Positions 1 through 8,983 are shown, numbered from the stretch's first letter. The stretch is 64,000 nucleotides of DNA from Azospirillum sp. 51_20 (GCA_001917175.1 MNTV01000026.1:1-64000); one strand, 5' to 3'. Notes: a model not told the origin generated them from the sequence alone. Made by a program: numbers and translations.

Positions 1-102
1 TTTGTAAAAATGTCTTAGCTAATTGATATGTGTGCATTGTTGGTTCGTAATATTCTGGAGTAAGCAAAAGTTCGAAATTCGTTGCAAAACTATCACCAAC
101 AC

Positions 103-132
103 AAACGGCAGTTATTTAGGTAACTGCCGTTT
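103..132 (+). terminator. Rho-independent terminator
   Basis: Perfect 12-bp inverted repeat (103-114 against 121-132) with a 6-nt loop, followed by a T-rich stretch (CTTTTTTC). It should end a plus-strand transcript entering from outside the window. Nothing coding is convincing in positions 1-102. Confidence 0.75.
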
Positions 133-183
133 CTTTTTTCCTGACCTGACGACAAATTCGGATAGCTTTTACCTAATGCATAC

Positions 184-207
184 CTCCCTTGTAAACAGGG
201 AGTTTTT
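184..207 (+). terminator. Second short terminator
   Basis: Six-base-pair stem CTCCCT/AGGGAG (184-189, 197-202) with a 7-nt loop and five T residues behind it. It stands downstream of the 103-132 hairpin on the same strand and may be a backup terminator. Confidence 0.45.
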
Positions 208-224
208 GCAATCGGATTGAGTTA

Positions 225-452
225 TTAATAATCATCCGAACCTTCACCAATATACCCAGCAATGACCACGACAGCTACTATTGCAATCATTATATACAAT
301 ACGATCTCATCAACGTTTTCGTCATTGAACGCATTGTCAGATACACTGCAACTTGTCAAGAAGCCTGTCATTGTAACTAAAGCTGTTAATATTGAAAATT
401 TTCCCAAATCCCGTATTATTTTATCAAGGTAAAAGAAAAACACATGAAACAC
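225..452 (-). CDS. Small putative lipoprotein with a C-terminal membrane helix
   Basis: An unrecognised protein of up to 75 aa. A hydrophobic segment ends in the lipobox-like LTSC (about residues 32-35), and a strongly hydrophobic helix near residues 52-67 is followed by an acidic tail, so it should be envelope-located. The ATG at 452 lacks a visible ribosome site and overlaps the start of the opposite-strand gene; a TTG at 407 would give a 60-aa form with a more usual lipoprotein signal peptide. I cannot tell which start is used. Confidence 0.45.
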   Translation of the reverse strand: MFHVFFFYLDKIIRDLGKFSILTALVTMTGFLTSCSVSDNAFNDENVDEIVLYIMIAIVAVVVIAGYIGEGSDDY

Positions 453-1065
453 GCAAAAATATTCATCGGCTGTCTTATGATTATATTGACCTCATGCAGC
501 ATAAACGAAAAATCTGCCCCCAAAACCGTAACCGGCACACTTGTTCCCGGCCACGAAGTGCGTTCGTTCAGCGAAGAAGGAAGGCCTAAAAGCTACTGGG
601 TCGTTGACAAGACCGGGAAATTAATGTCCGAATACAAAAAAGCCGCCGCCGACTCCATAATCAACGCAACTCCCGTTTTGGCCGAACTGACCGTGGAAGA
701 GGCGCCACAAATGCCGGACGGTTTCGGGGCGGATTATGACGGAACGTACAATGTGCTAAAAATTGCATCAATAACCCCGCTCCGGGTTTCCCTCTCCGGC
801 TCCCGGACCGAACCGGTACCCGGTTTGCCCCGGCGCAACAGGGGGCTTGCTGAAAAGCGACGGCCGGGCGTCTTCCATCAATATGGCAACACTGCAATAT
901 CAAAAATGGCGGCCAGAAGGAAACAAACTCATTTTGTCGGGAAAAAGCACAGGCAGCCGTCAAACAATTGATTTCGTCGATTCATACGTAATTGAAGACA
1001 TCGGTTTGCAAAAACTCGTTTTGCGAAAAAACAACAAAGTTTTTACTTTTCACAAACAACCGTAA
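444..1065 (+). pseudogene. Frameshifted lipocalin/NlpE-like lipoprotein
   Basis: The first frame starts at 444 with a signal peptide and lipobox (LTSC) and runs to about 830. The continuation, resembling bacterial lipocalin-like/NlpE-type C-terminal domains (SSINMATLQY...W...L.LSGKS), lies in the +1 frame and ends at 1065. Skipping one C near 828-831 joins them as PVPGLP then GATGGLLKSDG, the expected run of this family. The first frame otherwise continues to a nonsense tail ending at 971. An Arg stands where the family usually has Trp (SGSRTEP), also consistent with decay. This is best read as a single-base insertion in a C-rich run; a sequencing error would look the same. Confidence 0.7.
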
Positions 1066-1174
1066 ATTTGCAAAGTTACATTCGGACGCATTTGAAAAAC
1101 ATTCTTTTTTCTTGCGGCGGCCGCCCTTTTCAACCCAAGGGCGGCGCATCCGGAACAAGAAAAATACCGGATTT

Positions 1175-2206
1175 TTATTGCAGGTTGGCTCTAAAAAACG
1201 CTTCTATTTTATCAAACGGGATTTTATCCGTCCGGTCATACAAATCCGTATGATTTGCACCGGGAATGATCATCAGCTCCTTATTGCCGCCTTTGAGCTT
1301 TTTGAAAGCGTCTTCGCTGAAATAGCGGCTGTGTGCCTTTTCCCCGTGCAGCATTAAAACCGCACTTCTGATTTCGCCGGCATAAGACAAAATCGGCATA
1401 TTGATAAATGAGAGCGCATAAGTCATGTTCCAGCCGGTGTTGGAATTTTTTGAACGCTTGTGATAGCCGCGCGGCGTTTTGTAATAATTCCAATAATCTT
1501 TGACAAACTGAGGTTCTTCTCCCGTCAGTTTATCCGGCAGACCGGCTTCTTTGGCATAGGTTCCGCTTTTAAAATCTTCGGTACGCTGAGCATTGAGTTT
1601 TTGCTTTAAGGCATAACGGTCGTCTTCACTCATTGCGTCAAAATAACCGTTGGCGTTAACCCGGCTCATATCATACATGGTAGAGGTAACCGTCGCCTTG
1701 ATTCTGGTATCCATGGCCGCGGCGTTCAGCGCAAAACCGCCAAAACCGCAAATGCCGATAATGCCGATTTTATCGGCGTCAACTCCGTCTTGAACGCTCA
1801 AAAAGTCAACTGCCGCGCTGAAATCTTCGGTGTTAATATCGGGTGAAGCAACCAGACGCGGTTCGCCGCCGCTCTCGCCCGTATATGAAGGGTCAAATGC
1901 CAGCGTAATAAAACCGCGCCCGGCCATTGTCTGCGCATAAAGTCCAGAGGCCTGCTCCTTGACCGCGCCGAACGGCCCGCTGACAGCTATGGCCGGCAGC
2001 TTCTCCGCCGGTTTGTCTTTCGGCATATACAAATCGCCGACAAGTTCAATTCCGTAACGGTTTTTGAACTTCACTTTCTCAATATTGACCTTATCGCTTT
2101 TGGCAAAAGTCTTGTCCCAATCACTTGCCTTTGCATTGTTCATAAAATTTCCTCCCGTAATTAATGTTGCCAGAACCAAAATATTCAATACCGCTTTAAA
2201 TTTCAT
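1175..2206 (-). CDS. Secreted alpha/beta hydrolase, dienelactone-hydrolase-like
   Basis: A 343-aa alpha/beta hydrolase. The ATG at 2206 is chosen because AAGGAG stands five bases ahead; the longer reading to 2251 lacks one. Residues 1-28 form a signal peptide (cleavage after NAKA likely), placing it in the periplasm. The nucleophile elbow GICGFGG carries Cys153 where most hydrolases have Ser, as in dienelactone hydrolases, and the late HTDLYD supplies the His. It is divergent from a LysR regulator at 2445, which probably controls it. The substrate is unknown. Confidence 0.8.
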   Translation of the reverse strand: MKFKAVLNILVLATLITGGNFMNNAKASDWDKTFAKSDKVNIEKVKFKNRYGIELVGDLYMPKDKPAEKLPAIAVSGPFGAVKEQASGLYAQTMAGRGFITLAFDPSYTGESGGEPRLVASPDINTEDFSAAVDFLSVQDGVDADKIGIIGICGFGGFALNAAAMDTRIKATVTSTMYDMSRVNANGYFDAMSEDDRYALKQKLNAQRTEDFKSGTYAKEAGLPDKLTGEEPQFVKDYWNYYKTPRGYHKRSKNSNTGWNMTYALSFINMPILSYAGEIRSAVLMLHGEKAHSRYFSEDAFKKLKGGNKELMIIPGANHTDLYDRTDKIPFDKIEAFFRANLQ

Positions 2207-2388
2207 GTTGCTCCTTTCGCAATTTATTATCCGTTTGACATTCGTGTTCAATCAAGCCTTCACGGAAAAAAGACCGGTGGCATAATCCGCATCTTTCCGA
2301 TTTCGAAGGATTTTATTTTTATCTTCGTACATCATGTCCGCCCCCCGTTTTTTATTATTTACAATTTTCCAAAAAATAGCAAATACTT

Positions 2389-2407
2389 ATATTCAATGCT
2401 CAAATAT
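2389..2407. promoter_or_regulatory. Candidate LysR-type operator
   Basis: Interrupted dyad ATATT-N9-AATAT in the divergent intergenic region, 38 bp before the LysR start. It fits the AT-rich interrupted dyads bound by LysR proteins; assignment is by position and pattern only. Confidence 0.35.
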
Positions 2408-2444
2408 GCTTGACAGGCATATCTTAAAAGGATACTGTTCTTAT

Positions 2445-3431
2445 ATGGAAATCAGAGTATTAAAATATTTTCTGGCCGTTGCGAGAGAAGGCAGCATAAC
2501 CGGTGCCGCAAATTCTCTGCATTTGACGCAGCCTACCCTTACAAGGCAATTGCAGGAACTGGAAAAAGAACTGAGGCAAAAGCTTTTAATAAGGGGAAAA
2601 CACAAAGTGACGCTTACGCTTGAAGGAATGATTTTAAGAAAAAGGGCGGAAGAAATTGTGGACATGGTTGAAAAAACAAAAGCCGAATTTCTTGCAATAA
2701 GCGGTACGACGGGCGGAAACGTTTATATCGGCGGCGGCGAATCAGATTCTATAAAACATGTGGCGGAAATCATTAAAGAAATTCGTTCGGATCATCCGGA
2801 AGTAAAATTTCATATTTATTCCGGAAACGCGGAAGACGTTACCGAAAAGGTCGATAAAGGGCTGCTTGACTTCGGCATACTGATCCAGCCCGTCGACGTT
2901 TCCAAGTACGACCATATTACACTGCCGGAAAAGGACGTATGGGGCGTCGTTATGAGAAAAGACAGTCCTCTCGCAAAGAAAAAACATGTTGAACTTTCAG
3001 ACCTGCAAAACATTCCCTTGCTTAATTCAAGACAGGCAATCAAAAAAACATTTTCAAAAAACGAATTTATCGAATGGTTTCAGGGGAATTTTGACAAGTT
3101 GAACACAGCGGTTACCTTCAATCTCGTCTATAACGCCGCAGTCATGGTGAAAGCCGGGATCGGTTATGCCGTTACCCTGGACAAACTCGTCGACACCTCC
3201 GAAGAAAGCGAACTTTGTTTCAGACCGCTGAAGCCAAAACTTGAATCCGGATTGGACATTGTATGGAAAAAACACCGCGTATTCTCCCCGGCGGCCAAAT
3301 TATTTTTGGACAAAGCGCTTGAAAAATTTGCCCCCGATACCCCGGCAGACGCATCCGGACAAACGGCAAACGCAAACTTTGCGGGCAAATCCGATACCGT
3401 TTTTTTACCCAAAGATATATTTCATTCATAA
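2445..3431 (+). CDS. LysR-family transcriptional regulator
   Basis: A 328-aa LysR protein. The winged helix-turn-helix occupies about residues 1-60 (KYFLAVAREGSITGAA... LTQPTLTRQLQELE), followed by the linker helix and a periplasmic-binding-protein-like effector domain to about residue 295. The start at 2445 is set by domain alignment and an AAAAGGA ahead of it; the upstream in-frame extension has no family match. A low-complexity tail of about 30 residues follows the domain. It lies divergent to the hydrolase at 1175-2206, the probable target. Confidence 0.9.
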   Translation: MEIRVLKYFLAVAREGSITGAANSLHLTQPTLTRQLQELEKELRQKLLIRGKHKVTLTLEGMILRKRAEEIVDMVEKTKAEFLAISGTTGGNVYIGGGESDSIKHVAEIIKEIRSDHPEVKFHIYSGNAEDVTEKVDKGLLDFGILIQPVDVSKYDHITLPEKDVWGVVMRKDSPLAKKKHVELSDLQNIPLLNSRQAIKKTFSKNEFIEWFQGNFDKLNTAVTFNLVYNAAVMVKAGIGYAVTLDKLVDTSEESELCFRPLKPKLESGLDIVWKKHRVFSPAAKLFLDKALEKFAPDTPADASGQTANANFAGKSDTVFLPKDIFHS

Positions 3432-3594
3432 TGCATTGCCGGTTGCATGGCAGAATTGTTTTCCTCAAACGCCGTCGGCCGCAACATGAAAACAGAAAAA
3501 CGACAAAGGAACAAAAAATTCATAACCGAAACATCGGCCGATCGTTCAACAAAAAATTCCCTGACCCCAAAAGCGCGGAATCGTTTTGCCGTAA

Positions 3595-3629
3595 TAAAAA
3601 AAGAGCTGCCCGCACAAACAGGCAACTCT
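3595..3629 (-). terminator. Terminator of the 3640 lipoprotein gene
   Basis: Stem 3602-3610/3621-3629 (AGAGCTGCC with GGCAACTCT, one mismatch), followed on the minus strand by a run of six T. It ends the gene finishing at 3640. Confidence 0.7.
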
Positions 3630-3639
3630 CTTTATCAGG

Positions 3640-4245
3640 TTATTTACAAACCGGAGAATACAACGAAATGCCGTTTACTCTCTCATGTTTGACAACAGCC
3701 CCCTTTTTTACTTCCAGCCAAAACGGCTCCACCATCGGGTTTACCGAAATAAATTTTCCGTTGGTGAAAGTCACATTGGTAAGAATCTTACCCTGATATG
3801 ACTGGAAATCGAATTTCCCGCTCGGAGACGTTAACAAGCCTCCTGACAGATATCCCAAAAACCTTCCGGTTTCTCCTTCATAAACGCTGATAGAAGCAAC
3901 CTCCAGTTCTTCAGTTATATCTGCCGGGGGAACCAGCCGCAGATAATCGCTTTGGTATTCACCATAAACTTCAACAACCCAGCCCGGTTCCGCGTTCTGC
4001 CACAGCAAGACTTCGGGATCATAAAATTTTACTCTCTCCCTGTTCTCGTTTATAAAATAATGATTCCACCGATCGTTGGGATCTATACGCACCGCATATC
4101 CGTTTCTCAGATATACGTGAACTTCAGAAGATGTTTTTTCTATTTTAAACACCTCCGTCGTTTCCAATACTTTATATTCGGAACAACTTGCAAACAAAAA
4201 CGCCATTCCACAAATAATAAGTGTGGTTTTAATAATATTTTTCAT
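3640..4245 (-). CDS. Unknown lipoprotein
   Basis: A 201-aa protein I do not recognise. It has a lipoprotein signal peptide with lipobox FASC (Cys21) and an otherwise soluble, beta-rich-looking sequence with many aromatic residues. It is expected to be anchored to a membrane facing the periplasm. No ribosome site is obvious before the ATG. It is a lone gene with its own terminator. Confidence 0.7.
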   Translation of the reverse strand: MKNIIKTTLIICGMAFLFASCSEYKVLETTEVFKIEKTSSEVHVYLRNGYAVRIDPNDRWNHYFINENRERVKFYDPEVLLWQNAEPGWVVEVYGEYQSDYLRLVPPADITEELEVASISVYEGETGRFLGYLSGGLLTSPSGKFDFQSYQGKILTNVTFTNGKFISVNPMVEPFWLEVKKGAVVKHERVNGISLYSPVCK

Positions 4246-4504
4246 GGTATTTAATAATTTTTATTCTTTATCAGTATATCATTTTTTTTACAAAAAGCAA
4301 CTCCTTTTGCCCAAAAACAAACGTTCGTCTCCGTAATCCGCTCATTTTCGAATCTCCCGGCAACCGGCCGGCGCACTTCCCTCAGAATATGTCCGGCAGC
4401 AAACATGTATCGAGTTAAATGAATAAACAAAGCAGCACTTGACCGAACTCTTTTTTCTTGTCATCTTCCCGATTTCGGAGTTTAATCGTTATTCGGAGGC
4501 TGTC

Positions 4505-5044
4505 ATGAAAATTCTGATTATCGGTCCGCTCGGCGCAGGAAAATCGTCGCTCGCTTATGCAATAAACAAAAGATTCAACCTCCCGCGGTTAAACATCGAC
4601 GAAGTCTGCCGCAATACGGAAGACGGAAGCTATTATTCCGTCGGGGAACAGTTTTCCCGGCTGAAGCTTTTTCTTTCGGAAAACGACGGCTGGGTTGCGG
4701 AAGGCTGCCAGAAGTACATCTACGAAACAATGCGGCCGGACCTGATTATAGACATGAGAATCTGCCGGCCGGTCGCGATATGGCGCTTTACCGTGCGTTT
4801 TCTGAAAGCAAAAAAGCTTATCGGCAGAAAAATCGACAAGGAACTGCCGGTTCAGGCTTACCATTATCGGAAAATAAGCCTGAAAAAGATCCGGGATTAT
4901 GACAACTGCAACCGGGAAATCAATGCGGAAATTTCCGTTTTTTTAAAAAATGCAAAAATCCCGGTCATCAAATGCAAAAATTTTCGCCAATACGGAAAAG
5001 TTTTCGCTTATATCGAAAATTTCCGGCCGGTGCGCCCGATTTAA
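4505..5044 (+). CDS. P-loop nucleoside/adenylate-kinase-like protein
   Basis: A 179-aa cytosolic P-loop protein similar to the small kinases annotated as DNA topology modulation protein/FlaR. The Walker A motif GPLGAGKSS lies at residues 7-15, followed by LNIDEV and the region WVAEGCQKYIYE typical of adenylate-kinase-like folds. The ATG at 4505 follows GGAGG by four bases; the in-frame extension upstream has none. The substrate is not known. Confidence 0.75.
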   Translation: MKILIIGPLGAGKSSLAYAINKRFNLPRLNIDEVCRNTEDGSYYSVGEQFSRLKLFLSENDGWVAEGCQKYIYETMRPDLIIDMRICRPVAIWRFTVRFLKAKKLIGRKIDKELPVQAYHYRKISLKKIRDYDNCNREINAEISVFLKNAKIPVIKCKNFRQYGKVFAYIENFRPVRPI

Positions 5045-5147
5045 CGAGTTGCGACAAGCGGACCTTTTCTTTTCAGAACGACACGGCCGATTTTTTGTTA
5101 TACGATATTTTAACCCGGCAAAAGGTATAATGTCGGCGGAGGTAAAA

Positions 5148-5708
5148 ATGAGACTGATAGAAACACCCTGTGCCGCCTGTCTGGCACAGATTGAAAAGCT
5201 GTATTACGAAGCGTTTCCGGTTGAGGAACAAAAACCGTTTTCCGTAATTCTGGAAAAAAACAGGGAAGGGTCGATGGAGATCCTCGCCGCCGAAAACAAT
5301 CACAAGGATTTCACGGGACTGGCCATTACCGCGCGGCACCGCGATCTGGTCATGCTTGACTATTTTGCCATTTCGCCCTGTCACAGACAAGGGGGCGTAG
5401 GCTCAAAAGTTTTCCGGATGCTGAAAGAACGTTATGCCGGTCAACGTTTTTTTCTCGAAATAGAAAGCACGCTGGTCAAAGCGGAAAATGCCGAACAGCG
5501 CAAACGGCGCAAAGCCTTCTACCTTAAAAACGGCATGGTCGACATGCCCTTTACGGTTGACGCCTTCGGCGTGGAGATGGAAATTCTGGCCGACGGCTGT
5601 TCCCTTGAATTCGAAGAATACCGGGACTTGTACCACAGTCTTTTCGGCGCGTCCGCGCACGGCAGGATCAAACTGAAAACGCCGCTGCCGCAAGCGTCGA
5701 AAAAATAA
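5148..5708 (+). CDS. GNAT-family acetyltransferase
   Basis: A 186-aa protein with the acetyl-CoA-binding motif A of GNAT enzymes near residues 80-100 (AISPCHRQGGVGSKVF), with Gln/Gly-x-Gly spacing kept. The ATG at 5148 is preceded by GGAGG at 5138-5142, and a perfect TATAAT sits at 5126-5131, so it may have its own promoter between it and the kinase 100 bp upstream. The acceptor substrate is unknown. A bidirectional terminator follows. Confidence 0.75.
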   Translation: MRLIETPCAACLAQIEKLYYEAFPVEEQKPFSVILEKNREGSMEILAAENNHKDFTGLAITARHRDLVMLDYFAISPCHRQGGVGSKVFRMLKERYAGQRFFLEIESTLVKAENAEQRKRRKAFYLKNGMVDMPFTVDAFGVEMEILADGCSLEFEEYRDLYHSLFGASAHGRIKLKTPLPQASKK

Positions 5709-5731
5709 CCGGCGGCATATGAATTTGCAAA

Positions 5732-5758
5732 AACCCCGTTCGACAGACGGGGTTTTGT
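5732..5758 (+). terminator. Bidirectional terminator
   Basis: Stem AACCCCGT/ACGGGGTT (5732-5739, 5747-5754) with T residues behind it and A residues in front. It can end the acetyltransferase on the plus strand and the small gene at 5781 on the minus strand. Confidence 0.75.
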
Positions 5759-5780
5759 TTCATTTTCCGCCCCGGAAACA

Positions 5781-6041
5781 TCAATTTCCGGCAGGCAGTT
5801 CTTCAAGCACTCGCGACACCACCAGACAATTATGGTAATGTTTGGCGCCGCGGATCATGGTAAAATAGCGGCAGCGCTCGCGGTCGGCAAATTCGAAAGA
5901 ACGTTTGACCAGGTCGGACACTTCGGTCAAAGCTTCTTTGGAAAGGCCTGTCAATAAAAAACGAAGACGATGTTCGTCCGGTTCTTCAGTTGCCACAATC
6001 ATCATGTGTTTCAACTGTTTTTTCAATTCTTCCGTTTTCAT
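5781..6041 (-). CDS. Small unknown protein
   Basis: An 86-aa soluble protein with no family I recognise. It is largely helical by eye, rich in Glu/Lys/Arg at the N-terminus, with one His-containing segment (GAKHYHNC). The reading frame is open and bounded by a terminator, which supports a real gene; function cannot be given. Confidence 0.55.
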   Translation of the reverse strand: MKTEELKKQLKHMMIVATEEPDEHRLRFLLTGLSKEALTEVSDLVKRSFEFADRERCRYFTMIRGAKHYHNCLVVSRVLEELPAGN

Positions 6042-6183
6042 AACGATTGTAAAAATAATCTTTCAGCGGCTTCAAACTGCCATAGCTGACATCCGTTGTC
6101 AAGCTTTTCCGCAAACGGACGAAAAAACTTTACCGCCGTTTTTCTCCGTTTTACAATAAAGAAAAAAGAATCGGTGCACCATC

Positions 6184-6531
6184 ATGACAGAAGATATTTT
6201 TTCCCGTCTGGGCCGTTCGCCTTTCCGCAGCCGCTTCCGGCTGAAGACGGCGGACATTTCCTATGTCCGGCAAAAAGGGCTCGACATCGTCCGCCGGCAT
6301 GCCGAAAATTTTGTCGGTAAGCGGCTGGCGCCGGCGGAAATCGCCAACGACGGCAGGCAGACGCCGATGCGCGGCCACCCGGTATTCATCGCCCAGCACG
6401 CCACCGCCACCTGCTGCCGCCAATGCCTGTTCAAATGGCACGGCATTCTCCCGGGCAGAGAGTTAACGCCGGAAGAACAAAAATATGCGGTTGATCTGAT
6501 TATGGAATGGATCCGCAGGCAAACGGACTGA
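6184..6531 (+). CDS. DUF4186 family protein
   Basis: A 115-aa protein that matches the DUF4186 pattern closely: RSRF near the start, IRRHAENFV-type helix, the invariant TPMRGHPVFIAQHATATCC block (residues 60-78) with a conserved His and Cys pair, and a closing LTPEEQKYAVDLIMEWI. The Cys/His set suggests metal binding, but the family has no known function. It ends seven bases before the convergent ArsR gene. Confidence 0.8.
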   Translation: MTEDIFSRLGRSPFRSRFRLKTADISYVRQKGLDIVRRHAENFVGKRLAPAEIANDGRQTPMRGHPVFIAQHATATCCRQCLFKWHGILPGRELTPEEQKYAVDLIMEWIRRQTD

Positions 6532-6537
6532 CGGCCG

Positions 6538-6888
6538 CTATTCGCGGACATGCTCCAGCGCCTTTTCCCAGATGATGCGGACATGATCGTCGTTTAAGGC
6601 ATAGTAAACGTTTTTTCCTTTTTTGTCCGCCCGCACCAGCTTGGCTATACGCAGAATCTTCAACTGGTGGGAAACTGCCGACTTGGTCATGTCAAGCAGT
6701 ACCGCCAGATCGCTTACGCACAGCGACTCTTTTTCCAACGCCCACAAAATGTTAATGCGGGTCGGGTCGCCCATAACCTTAAAAAAGTCGGAAAGACCGT
6801 ACAACAGCTCTTCCTCCGGCATTTCGGCGCGGATTGCCGCCACGGTCCGGGGACGGAGGGCGGTGCAGTCCGCCTGAGTGTTTTCCAT
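6538..6888 (-). CDS. ArsR/SmtB-family metal-sensing repressor
   Basis: A 116-aa winged-helix repressor. LCVSDLAVLLDMTKSAVSHQL (positions about 56-76) is the recognition region. The last helix carries D100-x-H102-x10-H113-x2-E116, exactly the alpha-5 zinc-site spacing of SmtB/CzrA-type sensors. Cys57 is retained from the alpha-3 (CadC-type) site and Cys8 is in the N-terminal arm, so a second Cd/Pb-type site is possible. It is divergent from the P1B ATPase and should repress that promoter until Zn, Cd or Pb binds. Confidence 0.88.
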   Translation of the reverse strand: MENTQADCTALRPRTVAAIRAEMPEEELLYGLSDFFKVMGDPTRINILWALEKESLCVSDLAVLLDMTKSAVSHQLKILRIAKLVRADKKGKNVYYALNDDHVRIIWEKALEHVRE

Positions 6889-6972
6889 GCGACGCTCCTC
6901 TCAAGCGATTAAATTCTGCTTTTACAATAATCGAATCGCCGACGGCACACAAGCGTTTTTATCATTTTTTTA

Positions 6973-7036
6973 TTGACAATTGAACGATTGCTCAACTATT
7001 ATACAAACAAAGACGATTGAACAACTGTTTGAACGG
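6973..7036 (+). promoter_or_regulatory. Metal-ATPase promoter with ArsR-type operator
   Basis: TTGACA at 6973-6978, an 18-bp spacer and TATTAT at 6997-7002 make a sigma-70 promoter. The spacer contains the imperfect palindrome TTGAACGATTGCTCAA (6980-6995). Two further copies of its left half-site follow at 7017 and 7029 (TTGAACAA, TTGAACGG) before the ribosome site. A repressor bound here would block polymerase directly. Confidence 0.75.
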
Positions 7037-7046
7037 AGATACGCTT

Positions 7047-8954
7047 ATGTGTAAAGAACATCACCATTGCTCTCATCATCAGGCACAAGAATGCGGCCAC
7101 TGCCATCATGAACACGGCAATGCCCGTCTGCCGCTGCAAATCGGCGCCGCCGTGCTGCTGTTTGCCGCGGCCGTCAGCGGTCTGCTGCCGCCGGCTGCCG
7201 GCACTGCTCTCTTTGTTGCCGCCTGGTTCGTTGCCGGCGCGGATATCGTTTATGCGGCGGGCAGAAACATTCTCCGCGGAAAATGGCTGGACGAAAACGC
7301 CCTGATGACAATCGCTACTCTCGGCGCCGTTTTCCTCGGCGAATATCCGGAAGCGGCAATGGTGATGATTTTGTTCCAAAGCGGCGAATATCTTCAGCAC
7401 AAGGCGGTGGAAAGCTCCAAACGCTCAATCGCCGAACTGATGGATATCCGGCCCGACTATGCCTGCCGGGAAGAAAACGGCACGGCGGTCAGAAGACGGC
7501 CGGAAGAAATTGCCGTCGGCGACGTCATCATCGTTAAAAGCGGCGAAAAGATCCCGCTTGACGGTTTAGTTACGGACGGCGAGGCAACGGTTGACACTTC
7601 CGCCCTGACCGGAGAATCCCTGCCGCGCCGGCTGGTTCCCGGCAGCGAGGCGCTGAGCGGTTTCATCAACACCAACGGCCTGCTTAAAATAAAAGTGAGC
7701 AAACCCTTCGGCGAATCGACCGCCGCCAAAATCCTCGAACTGGTGGAACATGCGGACGCGCGCAAAGCCCGTACGGAAAAGTTCATTACCCGTTTTGCCC
7801 GCTTTTACACGCCGGCAGTGGTGGCTGCCGCTATATTGCTGGCTTTGGTGCCGCCGCTTGTCGTTCCCGGCACCGCGTTTGCCGAATGGCTGCAGCGCGC
7901 GTTGACATTTCTTGTTATCTCCTGTCCCTGCGCACTGGTCATTTCGGTTCCGCTCACCTTTTTTGCCGGCATCGGCGGCGCTTCCCGCAACGGCATTCTG
8001 ATCAAAGGCAGCAATTATCTGGAAACGCTGGCAAACTGTAAAACAGCGGTTTTTGACAAGACCGGCACCCTTACCCGCGGCGTATTTGAAGTCAGCCGCA
8101 TTCTGCCGGCTGCCGGCATCGGCGAAGACCGGCTGCTGAAAACCGCCGCAGCGGCGGAAAGCGCCTCCAACCATCCGATTGCACTGTCAATCCGCAAAGC
8201 GGCCGGAGAAAAGGAAACCGGCCTGCCCGGCGGACAGGCGGAAGAAATCGCCGGCTGCGGCGTCCGCATCAAAAAAGACGGAAAAGAAATTCTTGCCGGC
8301 AACCTCAAACTGATGGAAAAATTTAAGATTTCCGGAATTAAAGAAGCTGACGGCGGCACGGTTGCATATATTGCCGAAGACGGAAAATATCTCGGCGCGC
8401 TGGTTATTTCCGATACGGTTAAGGAAACCGCCGTCGGCGCCGTCGCCGAACTCGGAAAACTGGGAATAAGGACCGTCATGCTGACCGGCGACAACGAACC
8501 GGCCGCCGCGGCTGCCGCCGGACAGCTCGGCATTGCCCGTTTTTATGCCGGACTGCTGCCGGGAGAAAAAGTGGAAAAACTGGAAGAACTGATTAAAGCC
8601 CGCAGCGGCGGTTCCGTCATCTTTGCCGGCGACGGCATCAACGACGCGCCGGTTTTAACCCGCGCCGACGCCGGCATCGCCATGGGTACGACGGGATCCG
8701 ACGCGGCAATTGAAGCCGCCGACGCGGTTATCATGAACGACGACCCGCAAAAGGTGGCGGAGGCGGTTAAAATCGCCCGCAAAACCATGGGCATTGTCCG
8801 CCAGAACATCGTCTTCGCGCTTAGTGTCAAAGCTCTTTTCCTCGGGTTGGGCGCCGCCGGCATGATGACCATGTGGGGCGCGGTTTTTGCCGACGTCGGC
8901 GTGACCATGCTGGCTGTGTTGAACGCTCTCCGCGCTTTTAGAAAGCCTATCTAG
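7047..8954 (+). CDS. P1B-type Zn/Cd/Pb-exporting ATPase
   Basis: A 635-aa heavy-metal pump of the inner membrane, ZntA/CadA type. It shows TGES (actuator domain), SCPCAL in the metal-passing helix (about residue 290), the phosphorylation motif DKTGTLT (Asp337), SNHP of the nucleotide domain and GDGINDAP. Instead of the usual HMA domain with CxxC, the first 23 residues are a His/Cys-rich tag (HHHCSHH... CGHCHHEHG). The ATG at 7047 follows GGAG by eight bases. It is controlled with the divergent ArsR repressor and exports divalent soft metals. Confidence 0.9.
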   Translation: MCKEHHHCSHHQAQECGHCHHEHGNARLPLQIGAAVLLFAAAVSGLLPPAAGTALFVAAWFVAGADIVYAAGRNILRGKWLDENALMTIATLGAVFLGEYPEAAMVMILFQSGEYLQHKAVESSKRSIAELMDIRPDYACREENGTAVRRRPEEIAVGDVIIVKSGEKIPLDGLVTDGEATVDTSALTGESLPRRLVPGSEALSGFINTNGLLKIKVSKPFGESTAAKILELVEHADARKARTEKFITRFARFYTPAVVAAAILLALVPPLVVPGTAFAEWLQRALTFLVISCPCALVISVPLTFFAGIGGASRNGILIKGSNYLETLANCKTAVFDKTGTLTRGVFEVSRILPAAGIGEDRLLKTAAAAESASNHPIALSIRKAAGEKETGLPGGQAEEIAGCGVRIKKDGKEILAGNLKLMEKFKISGIKEADGGTVAYIAEDGKYLGALVISDTVKETAVGAVAELGKLGIRTVMLTGDNEPAAAAAAGQLGIARFYAGLLPGEKVEKLEELIKARSGGSVIFAGDGINDAPVLTRADAGIAMGTTGSDAAIEAADAVIMNDDPQKVAEAVKIARKTMGIVRQNIVFALSVKALFLGLGAAGMMTMWGAVFADVGVTMLAVLNALRAFRKPI

Positions 8955-8983
8955 AACAAAAATGCAAAAATTTTCCGGCGGCT

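Noticed and set aside
1..102. TTCGAAAT and a following ACCA-like end suggested the 3' end of a tRNA or tmRNA.
   Set aside because: The T-stem does not pair and no acceptor partner is in the window.
1120..1145. GCCGCCCTT/AAGGGCGGC inverted repeat as a terminator.
   Set aside because: Neither strand has a T-run behind it.
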